NCBI RefSeq assembly: GCF_002075885.1
Contig: NZ_MDET01000020.1
Span: forward strand, 1 to 64,000
Direction of reading: 5' to 3'
Length of the DNA stretch: 64,000 nt
Origin: Manganibacter manganicus
GTDB taxonomy: Bacteria > Pseudomonadota > Alphaproteobacteria > Rhizobiales > Rhizobiaceae
How positions within the stretch are numbered: the stretch's first letter is position 1; every line of letters begins with the position of its first letter. Positions 17,380 through 26,901 of the stretch are shown here, in pieces. Below the pieces are notes generated by a model, which saw only the letters and a program-made list of their open reading frames with translations, was not told the origin of the DNA and searched no databases. A program made the translations under genes and the position numbers.

Positions 17380-17484
17380 GGCCATCCAGTGATCTGGATT
17401 CTTACCAAGTGGTTGGAGCCACTTTGTTTGACGCCTCCCTGTTAAAACTCCTGAGAGCCGCCTTACCCGCGGCTCTTTTTTTTT
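17380..17484 (+). ncRNA. Candidate trans-acting small RNA with intrinsic terminator
   Basis: A roughly 105-nt segment between two rightward genes folds into three consecutive hairpins: ATCCAG-TGAT-CTGGAT (17384-17399), AAGTGG/CCACTT (17407-17424), and a perfect terminator stem followed by nine T (17454-17484). The single-stranded stretch between hairpins two and three contains GCCTCCCT, an anti-Shine-Dalgarno-like sequence typical of rhizobial target-binding sRNAs. No open reading frame fits. I cannot match it to a named family with certainty, and the 5' end is a guess. Confidence 0.55.
17454..17484 (+). terminator. Rho-independent terminator of the candidate sRNA
   Basis: AGAGCCGC and GCGGCTCT form an 8-bp perfect stem with a 7-nt loop, directly followed by nine T. 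It lies 145 bp after the preceding gene and 143 bp before rcdA. Confidence 0.9.
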
Positions 17485-17496
17485 CGGTTGGCCGCG

Positions 17497-17513
17497 TTAA
17501 CCTTTCGTTAAAC
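17497..17513 (+). promoter_or_regulatory. CtrA box upstream of rcdA
   Basis: TTAA-CCTTTCG-TTAA followed by AC, a full TTAA-N7-TTAA dyad lying 114 bp before the rcdA start. CtrA is the cell-cycle master regulator of alphaproteobacteria. Confidence 0.6.
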
Positions 17514-17626
17514 ATGTCCTTGCCTTGAGCGGAGACGAGGCGCATTTTCGAAACATGGTCATATAGGTTGGCGGGCGGCGGCAGGGCCGAATCAGCCGGC
17601 CGCCGAACCGGGTTACAGGCGTGATG

Positions 17627-18187
17627 ATGAACGAGCTTTCGAACAATATTGCCAACATGGCGGCAAACGCCGGCGCCGGGGGCAAAACCGTGAAACTGGC
17701 CGAGCGCCGGGTGTTCTCGCAATCCTTCAAGCCACTCTATAATGAAGGCATGGGGCTGGTGGAGCAGGCGGCGGAATATCTCGACGGCGAAGGCAGGGTC
17801 GCGGCCAAGAAATTGTCGCGGCTGGGCGCTACGCTTTACGCTGCCGAATCCATGCGCCTGACGACACGGTTGATGCAGGTCGCTTCATGGCTGCTTTTGC
17901 AGCGAGCCGCCAATTCCGGCGAAATGACCCGCGACCAGGTCGCTTCCGAAAAGGCCAAGGTGCGGCTGGACACCGCTTCGGCGCATGACGACGCGGCAGG
18001 TTGGAACGAACTGCCGGGCTCCTTTATCGATCTCGTGCAACGTTCGCTGCGCCTGCAGGCGCTGGTCCGGCGCATGGACGAAGAGGTCTATGGCGGCGGC
18101 GAAAGCATGTCGCATGATGTGGGGCGACGGTCCAATCCGGTTTCCGACCAGATCACGCTTTTGAACACCGCTTTCGCCCGCGGTTGA
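17627..18187 (+). CDS. rcdA: DUF1465 protein, RcdA (regulator of CtrA degradation)
   Basis: A 186-residue, mostly helical protein of the DUF1465 family. In Caulobacter, RcdA is a second-tier adaptor that, with CpdR and PopA, delivers CtrA and other clients to ClpXP at the cell pole. Family features include SQSFKPLYNEGMGLVEQAAEYL, LGATLYAAESMRLTTRLMQVASWLL and the C-terminal NPVSDQITLLNTAFARG. Starts at GTG 17621, ATG 17624 and ATG 17627 are all in frame; 17627 best fits the AGG at 17617-17619. A CtrA box upstream suggests that CtrA controls the gene for its own removal. It is followed by ruvC after 79 bp. Confidence 0.82.
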   Translation: MNELSNNIANMAANAGAGGKTVKLAERRVFSQSFKPLYNEGMGLVEQAAEYLDGEGRVAAKKLSRLGATLYAAESMRLTTRLMQVASWLLLQRAANSGEMTRDQVASEKAKVRLDTASAHDDAAGWNELPGSFIDLVQRSLRLQALVRRMDEEVYGGGESMSHDVGRRSNPVSDQITLLNTAFARG

Positions 18188-18266
18188 TTCAGGGCCCTGA
18201 GCTTCACGTTTCTGCTTTGTTCACATTTCGCTGGCAAGCCTGTCGGCGACGGATAGAGTGGGGCCC

Positions 18267-18776
18267 ATGGCAGAAGCGATTCGCATCATCGGCATCGATC
18301 CAGGCTTGCGGCGCACCGGTTGGGGCATCGTGGAGAGCCTTGGCAATTCGCTGCGTTTCGTGGCCGCCGGCACGGTGCGCTCCGACGATACGCTGACGCT
18401 CGCCTCGCGGCTTTGCCAATTGCATGGCGGCCTGACCGATGTGCTTCACGGGGCCATGCCGCATGAAGCGGCGGTTGAGCAGACATTCGTCAACAAGGAT
18501 GCGGTCGCCACGCTGAAACTCGGGCAGGCGCGCGGCATCGCCATGCTGGTGCCGGCACTCGCCGGCCTGCCGGTCGCCGAATATGCGCCCAATGCGGTGA
18601 AAAAGGCGGTGATCGGTGTCGGGCATGGCGACAAGAAGCAGATTCACATGATGGTGAAGGTGCTTTTGCCGAAGGCCGTTTTCGATACGGCCGATGCCGC
18701 CGACGCACTGGCCATTGCCATTTGCCATGCCCATCACCGGCAGAGTGTGACTCATCGGCTGAGGTTGGCGGGGTAG
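18267..18776 (+). CDS. ruvC: Holliday junction resolvase RuvC
   Basis: A 169-residue dimeric endonuclease that cuts four-way recombination junctions. Catalytic acidic residues are in [14 protein letters not shown] (Asp near residue 10), the Glu of [15 protein letters not shown] (about 70), and the C-terminal [17 protein letters not shown] pair (about 140-147). The ATG at 18267 is favoured over 18258 by family length. It is the first gene of ruvCAB, with ruvA 5 bp downstream. I saw no convincing LexA box directly upstream. Confidence 0.96.
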   Translation: MAEAIRIIGIDPGLRRTGWGIVESLGNSLRFVAAGTVRSDDTLTLASRLCQLHGGLTDVLHGAMPHEAAVEQTFVNKDAVATLKLGQARGIAMLVPALAGLPVAEYAPNAVKKAVIGVGHGDKKQIHMMVKVLLPKAVFDTADAADALAIAICHAHHRQSVTHRLRLAG

Positions 18777-18781
18777 GGACG

Positions 18782-19402
18782 ATGATCGGCAAGCTCAAGG
18801 GCACGCTGGACGAAATCGACGAGGATCATTGTGTCATCGACGTGCATGGCGTCGGCTATGTCGCCTTTTGCCCGGCGCGCACGCTGGCGGCACTGCCGTC
18901 CCCCGGCGAGGCGGTGGTGCTGTTCATCGAGACCTATGTGCGCGAGGACATGATCCGGCTCTATGGTTTCCGCACGGCGCTGGAGCGTGAATGGTTCCGG
19001 CTGTTGATGAACAACGTCCAGGGCGTCGGCGCCAAGGTCGCGCTGGCGGTGCTTTCTACGCTAGCGCCGGCGGATCTCGCCAACGCGATCGCATTGCGCG
19101 ATATCGCCATGGTTTCGCGTGCGCCGGGCGTCGGCAAGAAGGTGGCGGAGCGGATCGTTACCGAACTGAAGAACAAGGCGCCGGCCTATGCCGGCGAGAC
19201 GACCGGAACGATCGGGCTCAAGCAGGAGTTGGGCGAGGGCGTGGCGCCCGCGCCGGTGGCAGACGCCGTGTCGGCGCTGGTCAATCTCGGCTATTCGCGC
19301 GACATCGCCGCCAATGCCGTCGCCGGCGCGTTGAAGGCGGCGGGCGAGGGCGCGGATTCGGCAAAGCTGATCCGCTTTGGCCTGAAGGAACTGGCGCGGT
19401 GA
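18782..19402 (+). CDS. ruvA: Holliday junction DNA helicase subunit RuvA
   Basis: A 206-residue protein that binds the four-way junction as a tetramer and docks RuvB rings. It starts [20 protein letters not shown] (OB-fold), with two helix-hairpin-helix motifs around residues 75-135 ([34 protein letters not shown]) and a C-terminal UBA-like domain contacting RuvB ([22 protein letters not shown]). All three domains are intact. Five base pairs separate it from ruvC. Confidence 0.96.
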   Translation: MIGKLKGTLDEIDEDHCVIDVHGVGYVAFCPARTLAALPSPGEAVVLFIETYVREDMIRLYGFRTALEREWFRLLMNNVQGVGAKVALAVLSTLAPADLANAIALRDIAMVSRAPGVGKKVAERIVTELKNKAPAYAGETTGTIGLKQELGEGVAPAPVADAVSALVNLGYSRDIAANAVAGALKAAGEGADSAKLIRFGLKELAR

Positions 19403-19448
19403 GGCACGGCTGCTTGCCCGTTTCGGCCCTTCATGCGAGGAGGGTGAA

Positions 19449-20489
19449 ATGAACACCGCCCCCCGTCTCATCGATTCCGAAAAGCGTGGTGAGGACGCCG
19501 AACAGACGCTGCGGCCGCAGACGCTCGACGATTTCGTCGGTCAGGCGGCGGCCCGCGCCAATCTCAAGGTTTTCATTGAGGCGGCGAAGGGGCGTGAGGA
19601 GGCGCTCGACCATGTGCTGTTCGTCGGCCCGCCGGGGCTTGGCAAGACGACGCTGGCGCAGATCATGGCGCGTGAGATGGGCGTCAATTTTCGGTCGACC
19701 TCCGGCCCGGTCATAGCCAAGGCCGGTGATCTTGCGGCGCTTCTGACCAATCTGGAAGACCGTGACGTGCTGTTCATCGATGAAATCCATCGGCTCAATC
19801 CGGCGGTGGAGGAAATCCTCTATCCGGCGATGGAAGATTTCCAACTCGACCTCATCATCGGCGAGGGGCCGGCCGCGCGCTCCGTCAAGATCGACCTTGC
19901 GCGCTTCACGCTGGTCGCGGCCACGACCCGGCTTGGTCTGTTGACCAATCCGTTGCGGGATCGCTTCGGCATTCCGGTGCGGCTCAACTTCTATACGGTC
20001 GAGGAACTGGAGCAGATCGTGCGGCGCGGGGCGCGCATCTTGAACATGCCGCTCGGTGACGACGGCGCCGTGGAGATTGCCCGGCGCGCCCGCGGGACGC
20101 CGCGCATCGCCGGGCGGCTGTTGCGTCGTGTTCGCGATTTCGCCGCCGTCGCCGGCGACGGGCACGTCGATCGCAGGATCGCCGACGAGGCGCTTTCCCG
20201 GCTTGAGGTCGATGCGCTCGGCCTCGATGCGCTCGACCGTCGTTATCTGTCGATGATCGCGGCCAATTTCGGCGGCGGGCCTGTCGGCGTGGAGACGATT
20301 GCCGCTGCCCTGTCGGAGCCGCGCGACGCCATCGAGGACATTATCGAGCCTTATCTCATCCAGCAGGGTTTTATCCAGCGCACGCCGCGTGGCCGGGTGC
20401 TGACGGCCAATGCCTGGCGTCATCTCGGGCTGGACGTGCCGAACGACCTGGCGCAACAGCAGATCAGCCTGTTTCAGGAGGGATCGTGA
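19449..20489 (+). CDS. ruvB: Holliday junction branch-migration ATPase RuvB
   Basis: A 346-residue AAA+ ring motor. It begins with [18 protein letters not shown] and QTLDDFVGQ, followed by Walker [15 protein letters not shown] (about residue 60), Walker [16 protein letters not shown] (about 110), sensor 1 [19 protein letters not shown] and a winged-helix C terminus ([18 protein letters not shown]). The ATG at 19449 follows GGAGGG. Its stop overlaps the GTG start of ybgC (GTGA). Confidence 0.97.
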   Translation: MNTAPRLIDSEKRGEDAEQTLRPQTLDDFVGQAAARANLKVFIEAAKGREEALDHVLFVGPPGLGKTTLAQIMAREMGVNFRSTSGPVIAKAGDLAALLTNLEDRDVLFIDEIHRLNPAVEEILYPAMEDFQLDLIIGEGPAARSVKIDLARFTLVAATTRLGLLTNPLRDRFGIPVRLNFYTVEELEQIVRRGARILNMPLGDDGAVEIARRARGTPRIAGRLLRRVRDFAAVAGDGHVDRRIADEALSRLEVDALGLDALDRRYLSMIAANFGGGPVGVETIAAALSEPRDAIEDIIEPYLIQQGFIQRTPRGRVLTANAWRHLGLDVPNDLAQQQISLFQEGS

Positions 20490-20950
20490 GCGGTGATGCC
20501 ATCCTTTCGCCGAGTGTCGGCCTTGCTGGCGAGTTGACGCCCGCCGGCCATCGGCTGGTGGCGCGGGTTTATTATGCCGATACCGATTTTTCCGGCGTCG
20601 TCTATCATGCGCGCTATCTCGAATTTCTGGAGCGCGGTCGCTCCGATTTCCTGCGCCTCGCCGGTGTCCACCATACGGAGCTCGCCGATGGCAAGCATGG
20701 GGAGCGCATCGTGTGGGTCGTGCGCCGGATGGAAATCGATTTCGTCACGCCCGCGCGCATCGACGACATTCTGACCGTTGAAACGCAGGCCGAGCGTATT
20801 TCCGGCGCGCGTATCTTCATGGCGCAGCAATTGAAGCGCGGCGAAGACCTTCTGGTGCGGGCCAGGGTGGAAGCGGCCATTATCGGCGAGAGTGGCAGGC
20901 CACGACGTTTCCCGAAGGAATGGATCGCCGCCTTCATGCCAAAACCCTGA
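20486..20950 (+). CDS. ybgC: YbgC-type acyl-CoA thioesterase of the Tol-Pal cluster
   Basis: A 154-residue hotdog-fold thioesterase with the family motif [29 protein letters not shown] (catalytic Asp within YADTDFSG). YbgC hydrolyses short or phospholipid-linked acyl-CoA/ACP thioesters and interacts with lipid-synthesis enzymes at the membrane. It starts at GTG 20486, overlapping the ruvB stop by four bases, so it is translationally tied to ruvB while preceding tolQ by 263 bp. The ruvB-ybgC-tol order is common in alphaproteobacteria. Confidence 0.93.
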   Translation: MSGDAILSPSVGLAGELTPAGHRLVARVYYADTDFSGVVYHARYLEFLERGRSDFLRLAGVHHTELADGKHGERIVWVVRRMEIDFVTPARIDDILTVETQAERISGARIFMAQQLKRGEDLLVRARVEAAIIGESGRPRRFPKEWIAAFMPKP

Positions 20951-20980
20951 AAATTTCCGCTCTGAAGCGAAAATTTTCAG
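20947..20980 (+). terminator. Stem-loop after ybgC (terminator-like, no T tract)
   Basis: CTGAAAATTT and AAATTTTCAG pair perfectly over 10 bp with an inner GC pair; the structure starts at the ybgC stop codon. A run of T does not follow, so it may attenuate or protect mRNA instead of terminating fully. Confidence 0.5.
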
Positions 20981-21005
20981 CGGTCCGGGCCGTTGCATGG
21001 CGGCT

Positions 21006-21021
21006 CTAACGCCTCGTTAAC
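21006..21021 (+). promoter_or_regulatory. CtrA-box-like site upstream of tolQ
   Basis: CTAA-CGCCTCG-TTAAC, one mismatch from TTAA-N7-TTAAC, 193 bp before tolQ in the only sizable gap between ybgC and tolQ. Confidence 0.45.
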
Positions 21022-21213
21022 CATAACAGTCCATGAAGGAAATCGTGAAAGATCGGAGGAATCCGTGTGCCTTCCTTTCACCAAGATTTGCTCCGAAAAG
21101 GCCGCGAACGCGGCATTTTTCGGGGTATTCGGGAAGCTTGGGGCTGACAAACCACGAGGAATGCGCAGGGGCCAGCCGCAAGCCACGCCCGGTAATCTTA
21201 AGGAATTGAGTCA

Positions 21214-21927
<714 letters not shown>

Positions 21928-21939
21928 GGGTTAGCTGAT

Positions 21940-22398
21940 ATGGGAATGTCCGTAAGTGCAGGCGGCGCTGGCCGCGGCGGGCGCGGCCACAGGCGGCGCG
22001 GTCGCCATCACAGCCTGATGTCGGAAATCAATGTCACGCCATTCGTTGACGTCATGCTGGTGCTGCTTATCATCTTCATGGTCGCGGCGCCGCTTTTGAC
22101 TGTTGGTGTGCCGATCGACCTGCCGGAAACGCAGGCCAAGGCGCTGAATTCGGATACGCAGCCGATCACGGTTTCGGTCAACCAGCAGGGCAAGATCTTT
22201 TTGCAGGAAACCGAGATCCCGCTCGACGAGGTGGTGGCGAAGCTGCAGGCGATCGCCAAGACCGGCTATGACGAGCGCATCTATGTGCGCGGTGACAAGA
22301 CCGCCGATTACGGCACGGTGATGAAGGTGATGGCGCGCATCTCCTCCGCAGGCTTCAAGAATCTCGGCCTCGTCACCCTCCAGGAACAGGATCAGTAA
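21940..22398 (+). CDS. tolR: Tol-Pal stator protein TolR
   Basis: A 152-residue single-span protein. The span begins EINVTPFVDVMLVLLIIFMV, and the Asp in PFVDV is the proton-carrying residue. The periplasmic domain (VSVNQQGKIFLQETEIPLDEV...YVRGDKTADYGTVMKVMA) binds peptidoglycan when energised. A positively charged, Gly/Arg/His-rich N terminus precedes it. It is tightly packed with tolQ (12 bp) and tolA (7 bp). Confidence 0.95.
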   Translation: MGMSVSAGGAGRGGRGHRRRGRHHSLMSEINVTPFVDVMLVLLIIFMVAAPLLTVGVPIDLPETQAKALNSDTQPITVSVNQQGKIFLQETEIPLDEVVAKLQAIAKTGYDERIYVRGDKTADYGTVMKVMARISSAGFKNLGLVTLQEQDQ

Positions 22399-22405
22399 AC
22401 CCCAA

Positions 22406-23566
22406 ATGAAGGCCGGCCTCACCACATCGGTGATCATGCATGCGGCGATAATCGGCTTCTGCCTGTTTTCGCTGAAGGCGCCGGCTGCCTTCGATGTGGC
22501 CGATGTCGAGGCGTTGCCCGTCGATATCGTTCCGATGGACGCGCTCACCCAGATCCAGGAGGGCGACAAGAAGTCGCCGATGCGCGACAAGCCGGCGCCG
22601 CTGCCGACCGAGCGTCCGGACGTTGTGGCCGACGCCCGGAAGGTGGGCGAGAATTCGGTCGATACAGATAAGCCGGCGACACCCGCTCCCAAGCCGCAAC
22701 CGGTCGATAGCTCGACGGCCCCGCCGCCGGCGCCCGAACCCAAGGAACCGGTCAAGACAGAGGACGTGCCGAAACCCAGGGAGGAACCGAAGCCGGTTCC
22801 AGCCACTGAACGGGCAACCGAGGCCCAGCCCAAGCAGGACGTCGCGCCTGAACCGGTGAAGAAGCCCGAACCGAAGCCCGAACCGATCAAGAAGGCGGAG
22901 CCTGCGCCGGCGCCGCCGACGCAAGAGACGACGGCCGCCGTCGAGCCGCAGCCGAAACCTGACGAGATTGCCAAGGCGATTGCCGAACAGCCGGCCGATG
23001 AAGTGCCGCTGCCGAATTCCGCGCCGGCGCCCGATGCGCGGCCAAAGCCGCAACAGGCCGAGGCCGAAAGCCCCAAGGCGCCGGACCGCAAGGATTCCGA
23101 GAAGCCGGTCAAGCAGGCGTCCTCCAAGCCGAAATCCGACGACAAGGAATTCAACGCCGATGAAATCTCGGCGCTGCTCAACAAGCAGAAGCCGTCCGGC
23201 GGCGGCGCCAAGCGCTCGACCCAACAGGCTTCGCTGGGCGGCAAGAAATCGACCGGCGGCGACAAGCTGTCGCAAAACGAGATGGATGCGTTGCGCCAGA
23301 GGCTTGGTGGCTGCTGGAGCATTCCCGCAGGCGTGGATGATGCCGACACGCTCAAGGTTTCGGTGCGCTTTCACCTCGATCGGTCCGGCATGCTCGAAGG
23401 GCGTCCGGAAGTGATCAAGGGCGGTGCGGCATCGGGGCCCGGCCGGACGGCGGCGGAATCGGCGGTGCGTGCCGTGCAGAAATGCGCGCCATTCAATCTG
23501 CCTGTCGACAAATACGATACCTGGTCCGAGGTCGTTGTGAATTTCGACCCGAGCGACATGTTCTGA
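22406..23566 (+). CDS. tolA: Tol-Pal transenvelope protein TolA
   Basis: A 386-residue protein with one N-terminal span ([21 protein letters not shown]), a long periplasmic linker of about residues 50-290 extremely rich in Pro, Lys, Glu and Ala, and a C-terminal domain ([16 protein letters not shown]... [24 protein letters not shown]) that contacts TolB/Pal. Unlike the alanine/lysine helical linker of E. coli TolA, the linker here is mostly polyproline-like. Its many proline runs should make translation depend on EF-P. It is the third gene of the operon. Confidence 0.9.
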   Translation: MKAGLTTSVIMHAAIIGFCLFSLKAPAAFDVADVEALPVDIVPMDALTQIQEGDKKSPMRDKPAPLPTERPDVVADARKVGENSVDTDKPATPAPKPQPVDSSTAPPPAPEPKEPVKTEDVPKPREEPKPVPATERATEAQPKQDVAPEPVKKPEPKPEPIKKAEPAPAPPTQETTAAVEPQPKPDEIAKAIAEQPADEVPLPNSAPAPDARPKPQQAEAESPKAPDRKDSEKPVKQASSKPKSDDKEFNADEISALLNKQKPSGGGAKRSTQQASLGGKKSTGGDKLSQNEMDALRQRLGGCWSIPAGVDDADTLKVSVRFHLDRSGMLEGRPEVIKGGAASGPGRTAAESAVRAVQKCAPFNLPVDKYDTWSEVVVNFDPSDMF

Positions 23567-23615
23567 CGGACATTCGCGCAAGAAATGCCGACCAAGCAAA
23601 AGCGAGGCTGAACGC

Positions 23616-24941
23616 ATGAAGAAACTGCTGACGACGCTGATGACGATCGCTGCCCTGGCTGCGGGAGCGGCCGGCGCGTTGACCTTTCCGGCCAGCGCGC
23701 GTGTCGAGATCGATGTCAACAAGGGCACAATCGAGCCATTGCCAATCGCCATCACGGATTTCCTGGCCGGCGATCAACTCGGTGCCGAGATTTCCGGCAT
23801 CGTTACCGCCGACTTGAAGCGCTCCGGCCTGTTCGCACCGATCGACAAGAGCGCATTCATCGAGAAGATCTCGAACCCGGACGTGGCACCACGCTTTGAC
23901 GACTGGAAGGTCATCAATGCCCAGGCGCTGGTGACAGGGCGTGTCTCGAAGGAGGCGGATGGCCGCGTTCGCGCAGAATACCGGCTTTGGGACACGTTCG
24001 CCGGCCAGCAGCTTTCAGGCGAGCAGTTTTTCGCCAGCAGCAACAATGTGCGCCGTGTCGGCCATATCATCGCCGATGCCATTTATGAGCGGCTGACCGG
24101 CGAAAAAGGCTATTTCGATACGCGCATCGTCTTCGTCGATGAGTCCGGGCCGAAGAACGCGCGCAAGAAGCGGCTTGCCATCATGGACCAGGACGGCGCC
24201 AATGTGCGTTACCTGACCGATGGCAGCGCCATCGTACTGACACCGCGCTTCTCGCCGAACCGGCAGGAAGTCACTTACATGTCCTACGAGAGCGGCCAGC
24301 CGCGTGTCTATCTGCTGCAGATAGAGACCGGCCAGCGTGAACTGGTCGGCAATTTCCCCGGCATGACATTTGCGCCGCGCTTCTCGCCGGATGGCCAGAA
24401 AGTGATCATGAGCCTTTTGCGCGATGACGGCAATTCCAACATCTTCGCCATGGATTTGCGCAGCCGTTCGACGACGCGGCTGACCAATTCGAATGCGATC
24501 GACACCTCGCCATCCTATTCGCCGGACGGTTCGCAGATCGTCTTCACTTCGGATCGTGGCGGCGGCAGCGGCCGCTCGCAGATTTATGTCATGGGCGCGG
24601 ACGGGTCCAACCAGAAACGCATCTCCTTCGGAGCCGGCGTCTACTCCACGCCGGTGTGGTCGCCGCGTGGCGATCTGGTCGCGTTCACCAAGCAGTCGGG
24701 CGGCGAGTTCCAGATCGGCGTCATGAAACCGGACGGTTCGGGCGAACGCATCCTGTCGACGGGCTTCCAGCAGGAAGGGCCGACCTGGGCGCCGAATGGG
24801 CGCGTGCTGATGTTCTTCCGCGAGGTTCCGGGTTCGGGCGGGCCGAAACTGTTTTCTATCGATCTCACCGGCCGCAATGAACAGGCGATCCCGACCAAGG
24901 ATTACGCCTCCGACCCGGCCTGGTCGCCATTGCTCGATTGA
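23616..24941 (+). CDS. tolB: Tol-Pal periplasmic beta-propeller TolB
   Basis: A 441-residue exported protein. The signal peptide ([20 protein letters not shown]...SARVE) is followed by an N-terminal alpha/beta domain to about residue 165 and a six-bladed propeller whose blades repeat the pattern PRFSPDGQ / [18 protein letters not shown]. TolB binds Pal and is released by TolA during division. A clear intrinsic terminator follows at 24963, so pal has its own promoter. Confidence 0.95.
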   Translation: MKKLLTTLMTIAALAAGAAGALTFPASARVEIDVNKGTIEPLPIAITDFLAGDQLGAEISGIVTADLKRSGLFAPIDKSAFIEKISNPDVAPRFDDWKVINAQALVTGRVSKEADGRVRAEYRLWDTFAGQQLSGEQFFASSNNVRRVGHIIADAIYERLTGEKGYFDTRIVFVDESGPKNARKKRLAIMDQDGANVRYLTDGSAIVLTPRFSPNRQEVTYMSYESGQPRVYLLQIETGQRELVGNFPGMTFAPRFSPDGQKVIMSLLRDDGNSNIFAMDLRSRSTTRLTNSNAIDTSPSYSPDGSQIVFTSDRGGGSGRSQIYVMGADGSNQKRISFGAGVYSTPVWSPRGDLVAFTKQSGGEFQIGVMKPDGSGERILSTGFQQEGPTWAPNGRVLMFFREVPGSGGPKLFSIDLTGRNEQAIPTKDYASDPAWSPLLD

Positions 24942-24962
24942 GAAGCATCCTGCTTGTGCGGC

Positions 24963-24987
24963 AAAAGGGGCCGTTTGGCTCCTTTTT
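24963..24987 (+). terminator. Rho-independent terminator after tolB
   Basis: AAAAGGGGCC and GGCTCCTTTT pair (one G-T wobble) around a GTTT loop, followed by T. It separates the tolQRAB unit from pal. Confidence 0.8.
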
Positions 24988-25095
24988 CCATTGCTTCGTC
25001 GCGTTTTGGCCGTATTTCGGCCTCTGGTTGGGACGAAACAGGATTCGGATTGCAAGGTCGCGGACGGCGACTAAACCCATTTTTAACCGTGTTTG

Positions 25096-25111
25096 TTGAG
25101 CGCCGGTTAAC
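25096..25111 (+). promoter_or_regulatory. CtrA-box-like site upstream of pal
   Basis: TTGA-GCGCCGG-TTAAC, one mismatch from TTAA-N7-TTAAC, 57 bp before the pal start. A second half-site TTAAC lies at 25083-25087. Confidence 0.4.
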
Positions 25112-25167
25112 CCAAATGTGGTTACTGAGAGATCAATCAAACCACTTGAATGCGAAGGAGAGGCGGC

Positions 25168-25671
25168 ATGCGCCGTATCGCAAGACTTGCAGCAAACCCG
25201 GCCATGATCGCACTGTTCGCCTCGCTGGCGATTGCCGGCTGTGCTTCGAAAAAGACCCCCAACAGCGCGGCCGATCTCGGCCTTAACGGTGCCGCCGCCA
25301 CGCCGGGTTCGGCGCAGGATTTCACGGTCAATGTCGGCGACCGCATCTTCTTCGATACCGATTCTTCGGCAATCCGCGCCGACGCCCAGCAGACGCTGGC
25401 CCGCCAGGCACAATGGCTCAACCGCTATTCGCAATACCGGATCGTCGTCGAAGGCCATGCCGACGAGCGCGGCACGCGCGAATATAACCTCGCGCTTGGC
25501 GCGCGCCGCGCCGCCGCGACTCGCGATTTCCTGGCTTCCAAGGGCGTTGCCGCAAGCCGCATGAAGACGATTTCCTACGGCAAGGAGCGGCCGGTTGCGG
25601 TGTGCGACAACATTTCGTGCTGGTCGCAGAATCGCCGCGCCGTCACCACGCTTTCCGGCGCTGGCAGTTAG
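25168..25671 (+). CDS. pal: Peptidoglycan-associated lipoprotein Pal
   Basis: A 167-residue outer-membrane lipoprotein. The signal peptide ends in a lipobox LAIAGC (Cys near residue 25), and the OmpA-like domain binds diaminopimelate of peptidoglycan (VVEGHADERGTREYNLALGARRA, then SYGKERPV). The ATG at 25168 follows GAAGGAGAG and gives a normal signal peptide. Pal links the outer membrane to the wall and is the endpoint of the Tol motor. A hairpin terminator lies downstream. Confidence 0.95.
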   Translation: MRRIARLAANPAMIALFASLAIAGCASKKTPNSAADLGLNGAAATPGSAQDFTVNVGDRIFFDTDSSAIRADAQQTLARQAQWLNRYSQYRIVVEGHADERGTREYNLALGARRAAATRDFLASKGVAASRMKTISYGKERPVAVCDNISCWSQNRRAVTTLSGAGS

Positions 25672-25724
25672 ACGCGGGCAGCGGCGGCACCTGCGGGTGC
25701 CCGGCCAATTTACAACAGCTTCAG

Positions 25725-25753
25725 GCAAAGGCGGTCATGCTAGGCCGCCTTTG
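25725..25753 (+). terminator. Terminator-like hairpin after pal
   Basis: CAAAGGCGG and CCGCCTTTG form a perfect 9-bp stem with a 10-nt loop. The trailing T tract is short, so termination may be partial and allow read-through to cpoB. Confidence 0.6.
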
Positions 25754-25875
25754 TCGCATTGTGACCCTGCGAAACAAAATTTGGCCGAAGTCTCGCGCCC
25801 TGTTAAAGGCTGTGCGGGCGGTCCTTGTGGATGCGCTTCATCAAAGGAGAAACTGGTTTTCACGGCGAGAGGCTT

Positions 25876-26901
25876 ATGTATCTGAGATCAATTCTGGGCA
25901 GCGCGCTGGCAGTGCTGCTTTTATCGGGCGTCGCTGCCTTGGCGAACGGTTCCGACCAATCCCGGTCTTCGGACAGCGGGTTTTCATTGCATCTGCCGTC
26001 CTTCGGGCTGCCCGGCGTGTTCGGGGAGAAAAAGCAAGAACAGGTTCAACTTGCCCAGCAGGCGGTCGGTGCGACCGGGTTGGAGGACCAGATCCGCGTT
26101 TTGAACGGCAAGGTCGAGGAACTCAATTTCCAGATCCTGCAAATGCAGGAGCAGATTCGCAAGCAGCAGGAAGACAATGAGTTCCGCTTCCAGCAGCTTG
26201 AGCAGGGTGGTGGACAGGGCGGGCAGAAGCGTTCCGACGCTTCCGACAAGACAGACCGTTCGATTGCCACGACCCGGACCGACAATGGGACCGCCGCCGC
26301 TTCAAGCGGCGGTCAAACGTTGGAAGATATTATCGGTTCCGGCGAGGGCGAGGCCGGCAAAGGCGCGCCGCCGAAGACCTTCGGCACCATTACCGTCGAC
26401 AAGAACGGTAATGTGGTGAGCACGGGCGGAAATCCGCAGGCCGACGCGGCTTCGGGAAGCGCGGGTACTGCAAGCGGTTCCACGGGCGGACCGGTCGTGG
26501 CGGCATTGCCGACCACGGACGATCCCGACGAGCTTTACCGCAATTCCTATCAGTTCATCCTCTCGGGCGATTACGGTGTCGCCGAAAAGGGTTTCCGCGA
26601 CCATATCGCGCGGTTCCCGAAGGATGCGAAGGCGGCGGATGCACATTACTGGCTTGGCGAGGCCCTGCTCGGTGAGCACAAATATCGCGATGCGGCTGAG
26701 GTTTTCCTCGGCGCCAGCAAGAACTTTCCGAGAGCGAAGAAGGCGCCTGACATGCTCTTCAAGCTCGGTGTGGCCCTGGTCGGCCTCAAACAGCGCGACG
26801 TTGCCTGTGCCACGTTCGGCGAGGTCACGAAGCGTTATCCCGATATCTCGGCGGCCTTGAAAGAACGCGTCAAGCAGGAACGGACCCGCGCATCGTGCTG
26901 A
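25876..26901 (+). CDS. cpoB: Cell division coordinator CpoB (YbgF), periplasmic TPR protein
   Basis: A 341-residue exported protein: signal peptide (SILGSALAVLLLSGVAALANG), a coiled coil around residues 60-110 (EDQIRVLNGKVEELNFQILQ with QMQEQIRKQQED), a low-complexity Gly/Ser/Thr linker, and C-terminal tetratricopeptide repeats (YRNSYQFILSGDYGVAEKGF, ADAHYWLGEALLGEHKY, APDMLFKLGVALVGLKQ). CpoB ties peptidoglycan synthesis by PBP1B to Tol-driven constriction. The ATG at 25876 gives a proper signal peptide. The last seven bases overlap tilS. Confidence 0.9.
   Translation: MYLRSILGSALAVLLLSGVAALANGSDQSRSSDSGFSLHLPSFGLPGVFGEKKQEQVQLAQQAVGATGLEDQIRVLNGKVEELNFQILQMQEQIRKQQEDNEFRFQQLEQGGGQGGQKRSDASDKTDRSIATTRTDNGTAAASSGGQTLEDIIGSGEGEAGKGAPPKTFGTITVDKNGNVVSTGGNPQADAASGSAGTASGSTGGPVVAALPTTDDPDELYRNSYQFILSGDYGVAEKGFRDHIARFPKDAKAADAHYWLGEALLGEHKYRDAAEVFLGASKNFPRAKKAPDMLFKLGVALVGLKQRDVACATFGEVTKRYPDISAALKERVKQERTRASC

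Noticed and set aside
18188..18266. LexA box in front of ruvCAB
   Set aside because: No GTTC-N7-GTTC or GAAC-N7-GAAC match was found in this gap; only a single GTTC half-site.
21931..23755. Large minus-strand open frames opposite tolR and tolA
   Set aside because: They mirror the Pro/Lys-rich TolA linker in high-GC DNA; the plus-strand genes are unmistakable.
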